DNA from: Fidelibacterota bacterium
GTDB taxonomy: Bacteria; Fidelibacterota; Marinisomatia; Marinisomatales; UBA1611
Assembly: GCA_015658495.1 (NCBI GenBank)
Contig: DQOT01000109.1
Location: forward strand, 1 to 6,671
DNA length: 6,671 nt
Direction: 5' to 3'
This document shows, one piece after another, positions 6,416 through 6,671 of the stretch (position 1 is its first letter; each line of letters opens with the position of its first letter). Under the pieces are notes generated by a model. It was not told the origin of the DNA. It saw nothing but the letters and a program-made list of their open reading frames with translations, and made no database searches. The translations under genes were made by a program, and so were the position numbers.

Positions 6416-6671
6416 CGGTTATGAGGTGATTCGCTTTGTTCTTTTTCCATCATTTTGGCCGTTGCCAATTCCCGCATATCCACTACACGATCATGCTCAT
6501 CCACGATCTCCACACCCAATAAAGTTTCGATGGCATCTTCCAAGGAGATGAGTCCTGTGGTCGTACCAAATTCATCTATCACCATAAATATTTGTTGGCG
6601 TCGTTTAACAAATTGATCCAAAACATCAGAAACAGATTCCTTTTCTTTTACGGTATGGATCGGTTTCATCA
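6412..6671 (-). CDS. C-terminal part of a CBS-domain, CNNM/HlyC-CorC-type membrane protein (5' end outside window)
   Basis: Only the last 86 codons or so are present; the Met at 6669 is internal, since the sequence around it (KPIHTVKEKESVSDVLDQF) is mid-domain. The segment is the second CBS domain of the DUF21/CNNM type: VLDQFVKRRQQIFMVIDEFG, then TTGLISLEDAIETLLGVEIV, DEHDRVVDMRELA. The phrases IDEFG-TxGLISLEDAIE and GVEIVDE-D-VxDM are typical of integral membrane proteins with an N-terminal DUF21 domain and a CBS pair, linked to divalent cation transport. CBS pairs usually bind adenosine nucleotides. The protein ends about 25 residues after the CBS fold (QSESPHNR), leaving no room for the CorC/HlyC C-terminal domain, so it belongs to the shorter subgroup. 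The stop is TGA 6414-6412. Transport activity is inferred from the family only. Confidence 0.85.
   Translation of the reverse strand, partial: MKPIHTVKEKESVSDVLDQFVKRRQQIFMVIDEFGTTTGLISLEDAIETLLGVEIVDEHDRVVDMRELATAKMMEKEQSESPHNR

Overview
The window looks like a chromosomal segment of a moderately AT-rich, Gram-negative-type bacterium. Every supported gene is on the minus strand. Several traits point to the Fibrobacteres-Chlorobi-Bacteroidetes (FCB) sphere, possibly a marine lineage such as Marinimicrobia. These are an Omp28-like exported protein with thrombospondin type 3 and dockerin-like calcium-binding repeats, a gene for glutaminyl-tRNA synthetase, weak or absent Shine-Dalgarno sites, and a small protein reminiscent of a Bacteroidetes family. 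This placement is inference; no marker gene in the window proves it.

In the direction of transcription (right to left) the layout is as follows. First comes the C-terminal end of a CBS-domain membrane transporter-like protein, cut by the right edge. Next is a small basic protein with an acidic tail (5999-6355), then two tandem serine tRNA genes (Ser-GGA and Ser-UGA) followed by a good intrinsic terminator. A roughly 210-base intergenic stretch (5550-5764) follows and holds hairpins and a possible promoter. Then come gltX (glutamyl-tRNA synthetase), glnS (glutaminyl-tRNA synthetase, 3 bases after gltX), a putative exported protein with a FlgO/TolB-N-like domain (1095-2414), and a long exported thiol-redox protein that runs off the left edge (1-1053). 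No terminator is visible between gltX and the left edge, so the last four genes may be co-transcribed.

The most important observation is in that last gene. Its reading frame is interrupted by one in-frame TGA (898-900), exactly where the first cysteine of a CPYC redox motif would be: it reads Gly-Leu-Asn-TGA-Pro-Tyr-Cys-Pro. After the TGA the frame stays open for 299 codons to the window edge and encodes the rest of a thioredoxin fold, an Omp28-like second domain, a thrombospondin type 3 repeat and a dockerin-like segment. Directly downstream of the TGA lies a hairpin whose geometry (bulged pyrimidine at position 17, loop G23-U24, counting the U of UGA as 1) matches the Escherichia coli fdhF SECIS element. 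The best reading is a secreted selenoprotein with a UPYC active site, which standard annotation would split, truncate or call a pseudogene. The selenocysteine machinery (selA, selB, selC, selD) is not in the window and needs to be looked for elsewhere in the genome.

The synthetases and the serine tRNAs form a translation-related neighbourhood. The two downstream genes are envelope or secreted proteins with no obvious functional tie to them.
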